64,000 nt of DNA from Cardinalis cardinalis (GCA_014549065.1 JACDOX010000131.1:1-64000), one strand, 5' to 3'; shown: positions 22,435-35,965, numbered from the stretch's first letter. Translations and numbers: made by a program. The notes: generated by a model not told the origin, from the letters alone.

Positions 22435-24640
22435 TATAATAATAATGCAATAACGTAACAGAATCTATTGGAAAGTATTATAATAATGCATAATAATATA
22501 ATATAGAATAATATGTACAATATAATAAAGGCAGAGAGGAATCAAGGGAAGGACAGGTATTTTCAGTTATCACCAAAAATGGTGTAGCAGATTATTTTTT
22601 AGATTTTAATTTGTTAAAAGGACTTTGTATGCCAAGTTCAGGCATTTATATCCCTGCCAAAGCCTCCAAGAGGAAGGAGCAAACACGGATGCTGCTCCCA
22701 CCTATCCCAGCTCCCAGAGCCAGGCCACGCTGCTCCATCCACTCATTACCAACCCTACTAATTTTATTCCTGATTATTTATGTTTTTTCATGAGCGGCCA
22801 TTAAATGTTCATTTGTTAAAGGCTTAACACATTCCATTACACCACAAAATTTATATTTGTAACAAAACGATGTCTCAGAGTGATTCAGAATTAAATTAAT
22901 GTGACATGGACTATTTATCAATATGGCAGCTGGGCTGCTCGGGAACGAGGGATGATTTAGTGGCCTGGATGTGTGCAAANCTATGGGCTCTGCCCTGGTA
23001 TTTCTCTCATACTGCAGAGAAACTGATAAAATAATCCTCCAAAGTACCTCGACATATGGTTTAGATCATCAAAGAGAAAAATACTTGTAAAAGCACAAAG
23101 AAGGAAACCAATAAACATGTACATCTTACCAGTTAACTCCCTCTGTAGGAAATGTAAACCATGAAGGATGGTGGGGTTTGAGTCAAATTCTGTCATTTGT
23201 GTATTTTTTTAATTACAGTAACATGCTGGCTTAAATTACAGCGTGTCCATGCAGACAATGGCAGTGCTGGGAGGAGGCAGGAGCTGGTGCAGATCAGCAG
23301 CTGATTTACACCAGCAAATGACTATTCCAAACCTGGAATAGAATGGTTTGGGTTGGGNGGCACCTTTAGAGGTCATCTGGTCCAAACCTGTGTGGGTTTG
23401 TCACTCTCCCAGGCCTCACTGGNTTGTTTTTACTAAAAGAAGAAATTCACACCACAGTGCTAAGTTTTGCAGTCTTTTTATATTTTTAAATAAGNGCAGT
23501 TTCCTTGTATGTAAGATTTAATGTTTCTTTTTAGAGGGGAGCAAGGCTAAATTCAACCTGTGTAGTGGCAGATTCACATCAACACTTGTCAGGCATTTTA
23601 TCAGCTTCCTATTCTTTTTGAAGAAATTGGAAATCTTCATGTCCTTGTGATTTGCTCTACCACGTACCAGACTTTAGCTAGTGATATAGACTAAGCATAT
23701 TAAGGTTATTTTTTAAAAATAGATCCATTTTGGCTACACAGAATTAAGTCAGCAGCCTGTTTTCAAGTGTGCTATGAAGTAATACTGTCCTTGCATTTAT
23801 TCTCATATTCCAGCACCAAATGAAAGCAGGAAATTAAGTGAAGCATATCAAGACACCTGAGGCACTACTACAGCACACTTGAATTAATAATATCCTGAGT
23901 TTTCCAAAATAAACTGGATGATTGCCAAACATTTACCAAATTTCAAGTGTCAGACAATGTTCATAGTACAAATGAGTTCAGGAACAGATAAATTTTTCTT
24001 CTGATGGAATTCTCTTTATTTTCCCATATCCTTTTAGCCACATGGAAATTATTCTCACTTTTGAATTTCAATGTGTTGGAAGATCTTCTTTGCCATGACG
24101 TGTGTCAAATACTTTTTACTCTTTTGAAGGAGTATCTAGAATTCTTCATGGGTAAATCAGCTATTTCCCAATGATTATTCTCTGGATTATTTTATATTTT
24201 TTCATGTCAAACTTTTTGCTTATAGCAGTGCAGGATTTATTTATGGTTTCCCTGAACACCCTCCATTTCCTAGAAGACAATGCCTGTCACCTGCAGCAAG
24301 CAGAGAAATTTATGGAGCACATCCCAAGCTCCATTTGTGATGATGTCACTCTCTCTAAATGGAATGACTCCTCCACCTATTGTCAATATTTCAAGTGGGA
24401 AGTACCAAGCTCATCCTTAAATGGATTCCACTTGGATTTCTTTCTCATCGATCACACAGATAAGCTCCATCACTTTGTTGTCCCACAGTCTCAGTCTTCT
24501 GGAATAAAAAAATGGGATTTCTTCCAGCTCTGTTCTGCATGTGTCAGTCTGAGCTCAGCCAAGAGATTCCTCCTTTGTACCCCTCCATTGCACCCCAAAC
24601 CCCAGCACAGATCCGGGATGTGAGCCCAGACCTCACAGGG
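22435..24640. other. Noncoding stretch, no gene seen
   Basis: AT-rich unique sequence, with one short CR1 tail at 23338. A 150-codon open frame at 24171-24623 has no recognisable domain. Confidence 0.45.
23338..23392 (-). mobile_element. CR1 LINE 3' tail, short
   Basis: The plus strand reads ATAGAATGGTTTGGGTTGGG, then GGCACCTTTAGAGGTCATCT and GGTCCAAACC. Only the terminal ~55 bases are present. Confidence 0.82.
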
Positions 24641-24644
24641 ACCC

Positions 24645-25022
24645 CACCACGCGTTTTAGCCTGGAGCAAAGGAGGCTCAGGAGGGACCTTCTGGCTCTGC
24701 ACAGCTCCCTGACAGGAGGGAACAGCCAGGGGTAGGTCAGGCTCTTCTCCCAGGGAACTGGGACAGGACAAGGGAAAATAGCTTCAAGTTGTGCCAGGGG
24801 AAGTTTAGATTGGCTATTAGGAAAAAAATTGTCATGGAAAGGGNTGTAAAACATTNAAACAGACCCGGCAGTGTTGCAGTCACCTTCCCTGGAAGTGTTC
24901 AAAACACATGTGGATGTGGCACTTGAGGACATGGTTTAATTGTGAGCATGGGAGTGGTGCTGCACNATTGGCTGGACTTGATTATCCTAAAGGTTTTTTC
25001 CAACCTTAACAATTCTGTGAGT
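24645..25022 (+). mobile_element. CR1 LINE 3' region, about 380 bases
   Basis: Blocks in order: TGGAGCAAAGGAGGCTCAGG, CTGCACAGCTCCCTGACAGG, ACTGGGACAGGACAAGGGAA, AGTTTAGATTGGCTATTAGG, then TTGGCTGGACTTGATTATCC and TTTTCCAACCTTAACAATTC. It shares its subfamily with the opposite-strand copy at 35966. Confidence 0.9.
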
Positions 25023-25113
25023 CTGTCTCTTGTTTGCTCATTTTCAGCAGGTTTAATTGTATCTGGTAACCAAATATGCTGCTTTTACATCAGCCTTGTC
25101 TTTGATTTTATTA

Positions 25114-25318
25114 TGGAATCCCAGAATGGATTGTGTTGGGAAGGACCTTAAAGCCCATCCAGTCCCATCCTTGCCATGGCAGGGACACCTTCCACTGTCC
25201 CAGGTGGCTCCAAGCCCTGTCCAACCTGGCCTTGGACACTGCCAGGGATCCAGGGGCAGCCACAGCTGCTCTGGGCACCCTGTGCCAGGGCCTCACCACC
25301 CTCCCAGGGAAGAATATG
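25114..25318 (-). mobile_element. CR1 LINE 3' region
   Basis: The plus strand reads TGGAATCCCAGAATGGATTG, then GGAAGGACCTTAAAGCCCAT, CAGGGACACCTTCCACTGTC, CCAACCTGGCCTTGGACACT and CTGCTCTGGGCACCCTGTGC. Well preserved, 5' truncated. Confidence 0.94.
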
Positions 25319-27104
25319 GACCCTGCTGGTCTCTGAATGAGAGGGGAAATTCTTGGGCAATGAAAGGAAATATGACTGAAAAATGTTTTTTAGCAGGAAT
25401 ATACAGATTTTCCATCAAATCTACTGAAAAACACAGCTTTTATTTACCCAGGATAACATTTAGAGACCCCAAACGGAGGCATAGAGCGAAGTTTGGCAGC
25501 ACAGTTTCTGTGCTTACTGATTTCACACCAAAATGAGGAAAATCCATTAGCAGCTGGAAATCCTCCTGACCCAGGGATTTCACCTACAATTAGAGAAAGC
25601 CGACAACTGTGTTAACCATCTGCTATTTCTTTTCTAAGGACGATCAAACACTCGAGAAAAATGCTCCTTTTGTAAAGTGTTGTCGGGGGAACAAGTGCAT
25701 GACGTGGGTCCATATTTGTCTAGGAAAGCAAATAAACCACTTGTCTTGCAAAGGGAATTAGCTGGAAATTCCCAAGGACAGAAATCATGTGTGAAGTCAG
25801 CTGCAAGCCCCATTTTGGGGGTGTTCATGGCCTCAGTGTGTTGCTGTTGTGTTTTTCTTCAGCGCACACCTGATGGGACCAACGTCATTCAAAAGCTCTG
25901 CAGTTTCTTGTTCTCCAGCCAGGCCCCCACGTCAGGACGTGCACCTTGAAGTCTTTAAATCCTTAGTGCCTTCTCGTGTTTTAATTTTTGCTTTCTGCTC
26001 TTATCTTGGGGCAACTTCCTTTAGAAATGTATTCTTCTGAACAAACTTAACACAGCATTCCATGGCTGTCAGTGCTTAACCACGGTGCTGTAAGAAAACT
26101 GGTGAACACTTGCTGGAAGAAAAAGGGGAGCATATGTTTGGTTTTTTAAACCCAAACACCAGATTTTTCATAAATTCTTTTTTTTTTTTAATTTTTTTTT
26201 TTAACTGAAGATATTTATTTGTTTTTCTCTCCTCCCAGCTGCCCTCACCTGCCTGATGCTCCAGGCAACCCCAGCTCCCAACAATGCAATTATGCAGCTT
26301 TTGTGTTCTCAGTCTGCTGTGGATAAAGTCCCTGTGTGGTGTCTGAGGTCATTCTTGCTCATGTTTTCCTTGAAATGAAGCCTTTGGACTGGGGTTTCTT
26401 CCATTTTGGGTCTCTTTTGTGAAGACACAGAGCATCTTCCCTGTGTCAGGGATGGAGGGTAGTTGTTCTGCCCTCAGATTTGGGATAGATAGATTTCCTG
26501 CTAACATGAGCTTTTAATGATTTGCCTGGAAAGNCTGCAGGCATCACAAGCTTCCACACCCAACCCCAAGCCAGGAGCTCTTCCCATGCAGGCTGGTGCC
26601 CTCTCCAGCCACCAGGAACTGCTTGAACAGTCTCTCTCTCTCTACCACTGCTCAAACTCAGGCTGCCTTCATGGGACATCACATCTCCTCAAAGAAGGAC
26701 CTTACAACCCAAACACTGTGGGCAACAGGAGAGAGGGTGGGGTGCTCTGCTGGGGGAAGCCGTGGGCAGGTGGCCAAGGGACACCCCATGGCAGCCCAGC
26801 TGTGTCCACACCACGTGGAGGTGAGTCTGGGTGTGTGTCTGGCCAAGCCAGAGGAGCACAGATGAAACCTCTTTCCAATACATAATAAAAGGAGAGTGAA
26901 GCCAGCTGGAATATCCTGTACATTAAGTGTGATGACTAACTGTAGCAGATGTTGGTGCATTTGTTAAAGTTTCCACCAGAGAAGGAGGAACTGGAATATG
27001 AGCATTTGAAAATCAAAGGTAGCCCGTNAGGGAGGCGAAACGGGAGATGAAAGGGGAGCAGAGCTGAAAGGAGGGGCAGAAAGATGATGGAGAAATTGAG
27101 GTGT

Positions 27105-27152
27105 GGGGTGAGGGGCCAGGGGGAGTGTGTGGGGCTGGGGTTGTGTGTGGGG
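27105..27152 (+). other. Putative G-quadruplex: six runs of at least four G
   Basis: G runs lie at 27105-27108, 27112-27115, 27119-27123, 27131-27134, 27137-27140 and 27149-27152. The loops are 3, 3, 7, 2 and 8 bases, which fits the G4 folding rule with tetrads of four. Confidence 0.7.
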
Positions 27153-28522
27153 CTCCTTCCTCAGGAGGGAAGGGCCACGGAGCCTCCTGCAGCAGGAGGA
27201 TAAACGGCTGCATTCCCAAGGGTGGAAGAGATGGAAAATCAGACACACGGCTCTGGGCAGACGTGGAAAGCAGTGCTGGGGAGCTGTGCAGGCATCACCC
27301 ACCCTGAGCCACCCCCAGNGGAACATCTGAGGTCCCTTGTCACACCTGGAGCCCAGTTGTGCTGCACCAAGATGGCACAAACCAAGAACCTCCCTGGCAG
27401 GGAATCTCCTTTGCCTGCTGTGGAATTCCAGNTCCTCCTCCTGAGCAGGGATGTTCATCTTGGTGCAGTTACACTATTCCCAAGCCTGAGCCCCAAAGTC
27501 ACATCCTATTGACAGAAAAAAGGATAAAGTAATTCANTTCATTTTATCCCTACGTGAAGGTCATTAGTGTCCTTTCTTGTCAGTACAGTTTTCTGAGGAG
27601 AATCTGTCCAGGAATTCAGATCCAACTTAAAACATGAGCTCTCCTGACTGTTCTCTCTTTCTGAAAAAAAAAAAAGAAAAGTAGATTGTAGAGTTGCTTT
27701 AAAAAAGCAAAACCTGTTTCAAATAGGTGCTAAAAGACATATTTTTTAGACCTACATGATGCTGTTTTATCTCTTTTGTTATTCCCCAACTCTGTCATAG
27801 AATCAATGTTCTGCTTCCAGAAAAAAATTTCATCTTGCAGAGAACTCAGCTTCCAGTGAGGAAAATAAGCCATGCAAAGAAAATCACAGTTTTATGGAGA
27901 AGTTGCAAACTCTTTATTTCTTCAAATTCTGTTTGTAATTTTTAAAAAATCTAGAAGTCATTTTTAAAACTGCTAAAGTGCACAAGCAGTTCTTGACTTC
28001 TCCCTTCCCTTTCACCAGTCAAATACTTGCAAGCATAGGTGTGTTGGACAATATTTCAGCAAAATTCAAAGAGAAATCTTATCCCCTGAGGAAAGGCTAA
28101 TGCAAATGGAGCAGGAAGCACCCAAAAATAATTTATTAATATGGGTGCACACCTATCCAAACTGATCTTTCCCACTTTAATGTTAAAATAATTACAACAT
28201 GATGTATCGACTGATGTATGAAGCAATTTCCCTCNATAATTAGTAATTGCCTGTTGCGGGTCTGATGTAACAGTTTGTCAGGTTTATTCAGCCAAGTGTT
28301 CCCCTCCACACAGGGCAGCACAACTCAGAGTTTAAATTCCTTATACACAAAATTATAAATGGCAACGAGTAGAGAATGCATGTAACTGATCTACGTGTTT
28401 CTGAAAAAAACCCCTTCTGGTTATTCCACAAAAAATAGATTTGTCTGTGTTACATGACACTGCTGGTGCTTATATATGAATAGTTTCAGCAAGACCAAAA
28501 AACCCCAAATCTCTCAATTTAA

Positions 28523-28569
28523 TTCTTTTTTTCTTTTTTTTTTCTTTTTTTTTTTTTTTTTTTTTTTCC
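28523..28569. repeat. Interrupted poly(T) tract
   Basis: About 45 T with three single C interruptions, followed by CCAG. It would also make a strong pyrimidine tract, but no open exon follows. Confidence 0.9.
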
Positions 28570-30221
28570 AGAAACTAACCAGATCCAGCAGTTTCAGTTC
28601 TTATGTCACAGTTACCAAAGTTAAAAGGCAACGGGGGTGTTCAGCTCTGGTTAAGACAAGTTCTTCTCTTAGCCCAGTGCACTGCACTAATAAAATAATT
28701 TTCACATGGAATATAATGCAGTAGTGCCTTAGCCCTCCCTTGGTAAATGAGATGAACATCAGGGGAATAAAAAAACACAGCACCAAGGTCCTGCTTGGAA
28801 AAATGGAATTTCTGGAAGAAAGATTAAAATAAATGAAATATCACTGGCTTGGCGAGCAGCAACTGGGGGAGAATGAAACAAATATTGGAATGACATAAAT
28901 CCTGAGGAATTACAGTGTTATAAGGAAGGGCTGAAAGTGAAGAAGGTAAAATTTTGGCTGTCTAGCCACAGAAGTTTCCTGGTGCAGATATCCATTAGCG
29001 AAGTGGTCTTACGAGGAAATGGTGAAGGATATATAACGTATGACATTTATATCCAGACTAAACAAAAACTGCACAGTCCTTCCTTCACAGACAAGTGGCC
29101 CACAAATCCACCTCTACATCCCATGGATCCCATGTGCTGCATGAGCAGCCACATTCCACAGGAAGCACAACGTGGAGCAGGGACTTTTCATTTTGAACCC
29201 CAGCCCAGCCAAACTGGGGCTTTAAATGATGCTGGACTCTGATTAGAGTGGTTTGAGCTTGAGCTTCAGTCAGAACCAGTCCTGAAGCTAAATATCCCCT
29301 GGCTCAACTCCCTGATACCAAGCCAGGGTTTCAGAAGAGGTCAATAATAGAGCAAGGGGGATTCCATCCCTTCTTGATACTTCTTGCACCTTGATGCTGT
29401 GTTGGGATGGCCTTGGGTTTGGGCTGTGCTGGAAAACCCTGTAAGCTCTGGGATTTAGGAAAGTCTTCCTCTGTCTCTGGCGAAGATTAAGTTCTGCTAC
29501 ATTTAGGGTCTCATTAGTCCCCTCCAGCACCAAGAACACAGCTCATGGGTGACCTTCCTTTCCCCACTCTCTGGTGGGGTCAGGAGCTCACTGGTGTGAC
29601 ACCATTTGCTCTCTGAGGGTCAAGGTGGGACCCTCCCCCTGCAGCAGAAGGTTAGAAATCTGCTTAATTCAGATTTGTCCTTGTTTCTTCCGCTGTCCAA
29701 GGCCTGGAGAATGTTTTATCCAAGGAGACCAACAGAACTGTGATGTCCTGCTCACTGAACACTGAAGAGATCAACTGGGAGAGACCCCTGCAGGGATAAC
29801 CCAGCTCTCAGCCCCCCATCCCTGGTGTTGGTGGTCTTCTACAAGTCTGCTCCTTGTTAAACATCNTGGAACAGCTTTTATTGTACCTCAAGGCCTAAAA
29901 TTTCTTTTTATCCAGAATTTGGAAGTAACTCTCCTCACTTTAGCCTGCTTCTTGGAGGTTTTCTTTACTTTAGAAACCAGAGACACACTTGCAGAGCAGG
30001 ATGAAGCTCTTGGGAGCTATTTTTCTCTACAGTTTTTCTGGCCTTTATGAAGCAAACTTGGCAAAAAGCTGAAGGGCAATGTGCATGGTGTGGCCATTTG
30101 GGAGAGGGATGCAAGTATGCAACCAGCTGGAATGGCTCATCTGGGACTATNTGGATGCCAGGACAGTGTCATCTTGTGGTCATTGTGCAAGGCCAGTGAC
30201 CAAGACTGAGAAGGTGGGAAG

Positions 30222-30308
30222 CATAGAATTNTAAAATTGTTAAGGTTGGAAAAGACCTCTGAGATTGAGTCCATCAAGTCCAGAGCTGCCAAACCCACCA
30301 CTAAGCAG
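30222..30308 (-). mobile_element. CR1 LINE 3' end
   Basis: The plus strand reads CATAGAATT, then GTTAAGGTTGGAAAAGACCT, CATCAAGTCCAGAGCTGCC and AACCCACCACTAAGCAG, which fits the subfamily seen at 22329. Confidence 0.78.
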
Positions 30309-31780
30309 TCAAAACTTCATCATCAACAGCAGCTTCATTTCCTTTCTCCTTTGTCAATGACTTTTCCATGAGGTAGACAAATTCTGTCCCTCTGATAACC
30401 AAACCAGATAAGCACCCAGCAGCACAGCAAGCTGACCTTCACAGATTGTTCATGGCTAAAGTGAGATTTCTGCTTCCAAAATCATCCCTGGACACAAAGC
30501 AGAGGAGAACCCAGCTCTCTGTGGCACTGCCAGTTCAGTGTGCAGCAGGAGAAGCCTCACGCATCTCCCACATGTCTCCTGCAAGCGAGGGGAGACAATG
30601 GGGCCCAGCTATTGTCTTGCTGTTGCTCAGGATTTTTTTTTTTTTCCCAGCCAGAAAAGAATTGCGTTTTGTATGGTGACTCCTCTGCATCCCAAGGGGC
30701 AGCAGTGGGAGAAATGTTCTCATTCCTGNAATACTATTGTACTGAGGTTCCCTCTGCAGCCTGTGCTCCAAAGCTGGTGGGACATCTCTCCATGATGCTG
30801 GCAGCTCCACCTCCTCCAAGAATGGATGGGAAAATATCTGTGCTGCTCCTCTCCACAGGAGGATTGTTAAATAAGAGTTAAACACAGAGCCATGCTTACT
30901 GGCCTCTGGAGGAAACCCTGACAGAGCCTTCAGTCATCAGATGTGATTCACATTCCCTCTGTGCCCCAGGATCCTCAAACAGCATCTCTTAAAGCTGATG
31001 GGGACAGCAGAGAGGCATGATTTGGTTGAGTCCAGTTTCCACGTTCGAGAAAGCTCCTCATGGACTGAATTTTAGAAATCCAGTGTGTTTGTGTAGAGAA
31101 AAAGTGTTTGCATTAACGTAGGAGGTATCTCAAATAAAATGTCAGTGGAAATTCCATTCTTGTTCAGCCATGCAAGCTGGAACTGGTGAGTCTGTCTTGC
31201 CCTTTGTTCCTACTCCACAATGTCCCTTTTTGGGATCTCTTGCCACCACTTCAGCAGAGGTCACCAATGTTGTGGCTGGTGGCACATAACCTCCTACTCT
31301 GTAGTAGGAGTCCTACCTACTCCTACTACNTGGGAGTTTACTCCATATGTGATCACTAGTCCATCAGTCCAAGGAAGAAAATCATGNTGCCCCTGTGGAC
31401 ACTGCCCAGGGGAGATTTAGTCTGGGGCTGTGGTGTTCTCATAAACATGCAAAACAGATTGTCCTAAAATTGANGGTTTTCTGGCAATTTGATCTGGCCT
31501 CTCTGAGTGAGTGACCACCAGCCTAAATGTGAATATTGGGATAAGAGTAATTCTGGTCCCAGNCAGAAGCTCCTGCTGTCAGGATCTCCAGGGTGTTTGT
31601 TTTGTGGGTGACCATTTTGTTCCCTAAAGGTTTCCTTCAGCGTGACAGAGAATTGCCNAGAATTAATGCCAGTGTTTGTCAGAGATGACTCAAGGCCAAA
31701 TGTCACTGTCTCTGCTGCTGTTGGGGTGATGGCAGGATCCCAAAAGTCTGTCCTGGTCATTTTGGAAGGCAGAACGGTCA

Positions 31781-31945
31781 AATCATAGAATCACAGAATG
31801 GTTGGATTGGAAGGGACCTTAAAGCTCATCCTATTCTAAATCCCTGCCATAGGCAGGGACACCTTCCACTATCCCAGATTGCTCCAAGCCCTGTCCAACT
31901 TTTCCTTGGACACTTCCAGGTATGGGGCAACAACAAATTCTCCAA
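31781..31945 (-). mobile_element. CR1 LINE 3' region
   Basis: The plus strand starts AATCATAGAATCACAGAATG, then GGATTGGAAGGGACCTTAAA, GGCAGGGACACCTTCCACTA, TTGCTCCAAGCCCTGTCCAA. Two intact terminal repeat units remain. Confidence 0.94.
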
Positions 31946-33528
31946 AATCACCTTGCTAACATCAAGTCTTTTCTCCCTATCTACAAATTATCCCATGGTT
32001 GGTGCCATTTTCACCCCCCACTGCAGGGAGAGGGCCGCATCCTGTGGCCTGGCATTCCCTGGAGTGCAGGGGGACAGGGAATTTAGCTGTTGGCATGCTT
32101 GGAGTGACAAACCCTTCCCTGCTTTCATTAGGCATCTGAATTGCTGACATTCCTGTCAAATGCTAAGTGGGGACCTTTTCAAGAGTGGCAGCTGGGTCAA
32201 GATGTGCAGCCTTAATGAGTTAATGCAATTTGGGCCTCAGCAAGGAAATTACTTCTCTNTGGGGAGGTCTCTGGTGTGAGGAATGCTTCAGGTTGTTCCT
32301 CCAGAAAGGGGAGGATGGATCCAGCTGGGTGGGATGAGCGTGGGAAGAGGGTGAGGCAGCTGAANACCAACTCCCTATGGCCACAGAGTGTCACCTTCCC
32401 ATAGGGGATGGCTGGGCATGGGGGAAAGAAAAGGACACTGATGGCAAACACAGGGGTCTACCCGATCCTCGTGCAGTGGATGGAGGCAGTTTGGTGAAAA
32501 GTGAAATGAAACAGGCTGGGGAGGGAGTTCCCAAGAGGACTTTTGCAGTTGTAGGTAAAAAGCAGAGTTATGGCTCAGCCCCCTGTGTTATGGCAGGGTG
32601 GCCCTGGGGCATGGTGATGCCACAGGTGCCTNGTAGATGGCACACAGGCCAGGTGAGGGGTCCTGATCATTTCCAGCTTTGTTTCACCAGCCAGAACATT
32701 TACTTTGGGCTTTTTCTTTTCTTTTTTATTTTTTTTTCTGTCTTGACATTATAAATACCTCCTAAGAGCAGAGCACTTTCCTTTCCTGGTAATCCTTCTT
32801 GTAGTCATAGATTCAGCAAGGACTAGGCAGACAGAGGGAGAAGCTCCCAGCTGACTCTCAGGGATACAAAAGGTGATGGCAACTCAGGTGCTGGTGGCAG
32901 GTGGCAGAGAGGCCTTGGGTGCAGTGATGGGTGTCCTGGCCAATGAGATAAACTCGTTGCACTGTCTCAATAGCTGTAGCATGAATAGAAGAGAAAGAGG
33001 AACACAGCAAATCCCTTTATTATCCTTGTTTTCTTCCAGGAAAAACAGGAGAACAGCTCTGATGTCTGCAAAGCCTGAGCTGACTTGGGCATCAGCTGAG
33101 AGACAGGATGAGGGTGAAGAGGTTTGGGGCTTTTCCACCATTATCTGGATTGGGACCTGGAAGAGTAGAGCTTAACAGGAGAGTTTTGAAAGGCTCTAAA
33201 CCCCAGGATTAATGCTGGAAGAGCAATAAAACCCACTGGAGTCTATGTTATAGAGGCAGCTAATACACACCTCGGGTGGTGAGACGCAGTCAGGCCATTG
33301 CTGTGTGGATTAATGTCCCCATAAAACACGTCCCGTGGTGTGACATTGTTGTGAGGAGAATGGAGCAATAACTCTGCCCCAGCCCCAGCTCCGTGCCGGC
33401 ACACGGATCCCCACCATGGGGCTGGAGGCTCTCAGGGCTAACACAAAACATTTGTTATGAAGCTGCCCCTGTCCTGCCATTGGAACAGCCTGGCCCAGCC
33501 CAGGATCCCTTCCCCGCCGGCTGCTCTT

Positions 33529-33546
33529 CCATCCATCCATCCATCC
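33529..33546. repeat. (CCAT)n short microsatellite
   Basis: Four clean CCAT units. Confidence 0.85.
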
Positions 33547-35965
33547 CTGCTGCACCACCGGCATCGCTGGCTCCCGGGTCCCCATCTGGGGCTGCCTGCG
33601 TGGCCAGCTCCAGGCAATCCTTCAGCAGCCTGGACAAGCCCAGGCCATGGCAAACAACAGGTTTGGCAGGGCTGAGGGTGTAAATAAAAGAGCCTGACTC
33701 AGCCAGGGCTGCTGAGCGGCCGCCACCGAGAGCCTTGAAAACTGGAAAGTATTATTTCATTTATTAATAGGCATTTCTGTTACACTCCCCACCAGAGTGT
33801 GCGTGTCCCTGATGACAGAAGTGCTTACTGGTGCTAATGAGGCAGAACGGAGAGGAAAAAATGGCCCTGTGGGTNGGGGACTGGCTGGGGAGCCGGGAGA
33901 TGTGAGCTCAGCTCCTGGCGCTGCCGCCGCCGCCGATGACCTTCCCCGGCTGCCCTGGTGCCTCCAGCCCTCCCTGCCAGCTGCAGGATGGGGATGTTCT
34001 GCCTTTACCTGTGGGTTTGGGGCTCCATAGATAACGAGGGGGAATGGCTCCTGTGGATTTGACTACAAGCTGTGCTCTCTTCCCCCTTGCTTCTCTTGTN
34101 AGTATTTCCAGGACCAAAGTCTCCTCTGTCTTCCTCCGTGGGCTTTGCAGTCCTTGGGCTTTGCAGCACCCCAGNACAGGTTTTTCTGTAAAGGTGAGAA
34201 TGAAAAATGCAAAAGGGAGGCACATAAAGGGGGGTTGGGAAAGGCAGGCACTGTCTCTCAGCCATCCACCCTTTGGATGATCCCAGCTAACACAGGTTGG
34301 TGGCTTACACCCCCAGGTGTATCCCAGGGATTTGCCTTTTCTTCCCGGGTACCATTTGATAGATCAGACACCAAAATATCGCTAAGAAATACTCATCACC
34401 CCTTCAGGGCTCCAGACCTGACCTGTGCCCAAGATGTGTCCAGAGCATGTCAAGGAACACTGACTCATGCACCTGGAAAGCTGGGAGGGAGTAATTGTTT
34501 TGTGGATGGGATCACAGATGCCTGTGGGGGATTTGTGGGTGTTANTTCAAGGCACCTTTAGAATCAACAGAGATCCCATTAGGATGGGGTGAGATACTCC
34601 ATGTGGTCCGGAAAAGCAGCGGGCTGGGCTGTGTTTGTCCCACAATCCCTGCTCAGTCAGGTGTGGGGATTTCCTTGGAGAGGGATGCTCCTGGACACCC
34701 ACTCCAATCCAACTCAGGGCTACAGAAGCTCTTTCCTGTCTGTTCCTCTGCACTGGAGCTTCCCTCACCGGGTTGGGACAGAGAAGCTGGTGTGAGGTGG
34801 GACTTTCACCCTATGGACAAAATCCTTGTGCAGTGCCCTTGGGAAGGCTGCGAGTGATGTGTGAGGGGTCCTAAAGAACCACAGCGCAGTTCTATTGTTG
34901 CTGACCCAGCCTGGGGAGCTCCAGAACCACCCAAGAAGATGTGAAGGCTTATTCCATAAGCACTGGAGATATCCAGAGGCCAGGCTGGCACAGGCAGGCA
35001 TGAGACTCATGTATTACATGCTGGGAAAGGCAAATAATGAGCAGGCTGCAATGAATTTCCACATCTTTAATTTTCTCCCCTTCCTCAGAGTGGCAATGTC
35101 TGCTCAGCACATCTTGTGAGCAGAAAGCAGATGAAGTAGAGCAAAAATAAACTGGAGAGCTGAAACAGGAGAAGAGAGCACAGCTACAGCACAGCTTTGT
35201 GTAAAACCTCATTCCTTACTGGTAGTAAATAAAAATAGTTTTGTTTTTTTTTTTTCTCAGTGACTCACAGCACAGACATTGCATGGAAAGGGCACTAGAA
35301 TCAACAGCCAGGGAAAAAAAAATAGAGAAATGGAAAAATGATCATCACAGTGCATTTTTCCCATTCCCCTTTCATCTCTTACACCTGTGTTTGACTTCAG
35401 CCAACCTTACATAAATCCTTTAAACATCTGTCTAAGTCACTTATGAAATAAGCTGGAATGGCCTCAGCCAGGCCAACGGCTCGTTCTGCTGGATATCTGA
35501 GTGTTTAATCCCAAACAGGGCTGTGGGGTTTGCCAAGCCAGGCGGGCAGCAGGCTCTTCCCATCAAACCCTGCTCATTCAGAGTGCTCCACACGGTTTGT
35601 GCCAGGACTTGTGCAGGCAGTGCCTTGTGAAAGCCCCTATTTATAGCTGTGAACTCCAGGCAGAGGCTNCGGGAGAGCAGCGCCTGACCTCTGTGAAGTC
35701 ACACAGGCTGAACGCACCCGGCAGGGGATGGGGCCGTGGGGTGGCCAAGTGGGAGCCTGGGATAATCTTGGGAGGATGAAATCCTGCCTGAGGGGCAGAG
35801 TGTCAGTGTCATGGTCACATCCTCTGAGGGGCAGGGCTGGGATGGATGTGGCCCCACGGGAGGCCAGGGCATGGGGTTGTGACTGTGGTGGGGGCTTTGT
35901 GCTGACACAAGGCAGGGTTGTGCTGTTGCTCTTCCCCTTCTGTGTTTCAGGGGTGATTATTTCCT

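Larger units (their letters stand above)
25320..30220. other. Noncoding stretch, no gene seen
   Basis: Mostly unique AT-rich sequence with poly(T) tracts (26181, 28523) and a G-run cluster at 27105. No exon is supported. Confidence 0.45.
30312..35962. other. Noncoding stretch around a CR1 copy, no gene seen
   Basis: Besides the CR1 at 31781 it holds a small hairpin (31291), a CCAT repeat (33529) and CpG-retaining patches at 33310-33430 and 33700-33960. No exon is convincing. Confidence 0.45.

Noticed and set aside
24171..24623. A 150-codon open frame with a hydrophobic start
   Set aside because: No Kozak context, domain or conserved motif; the sequence is AT-rich and looks noncoding.
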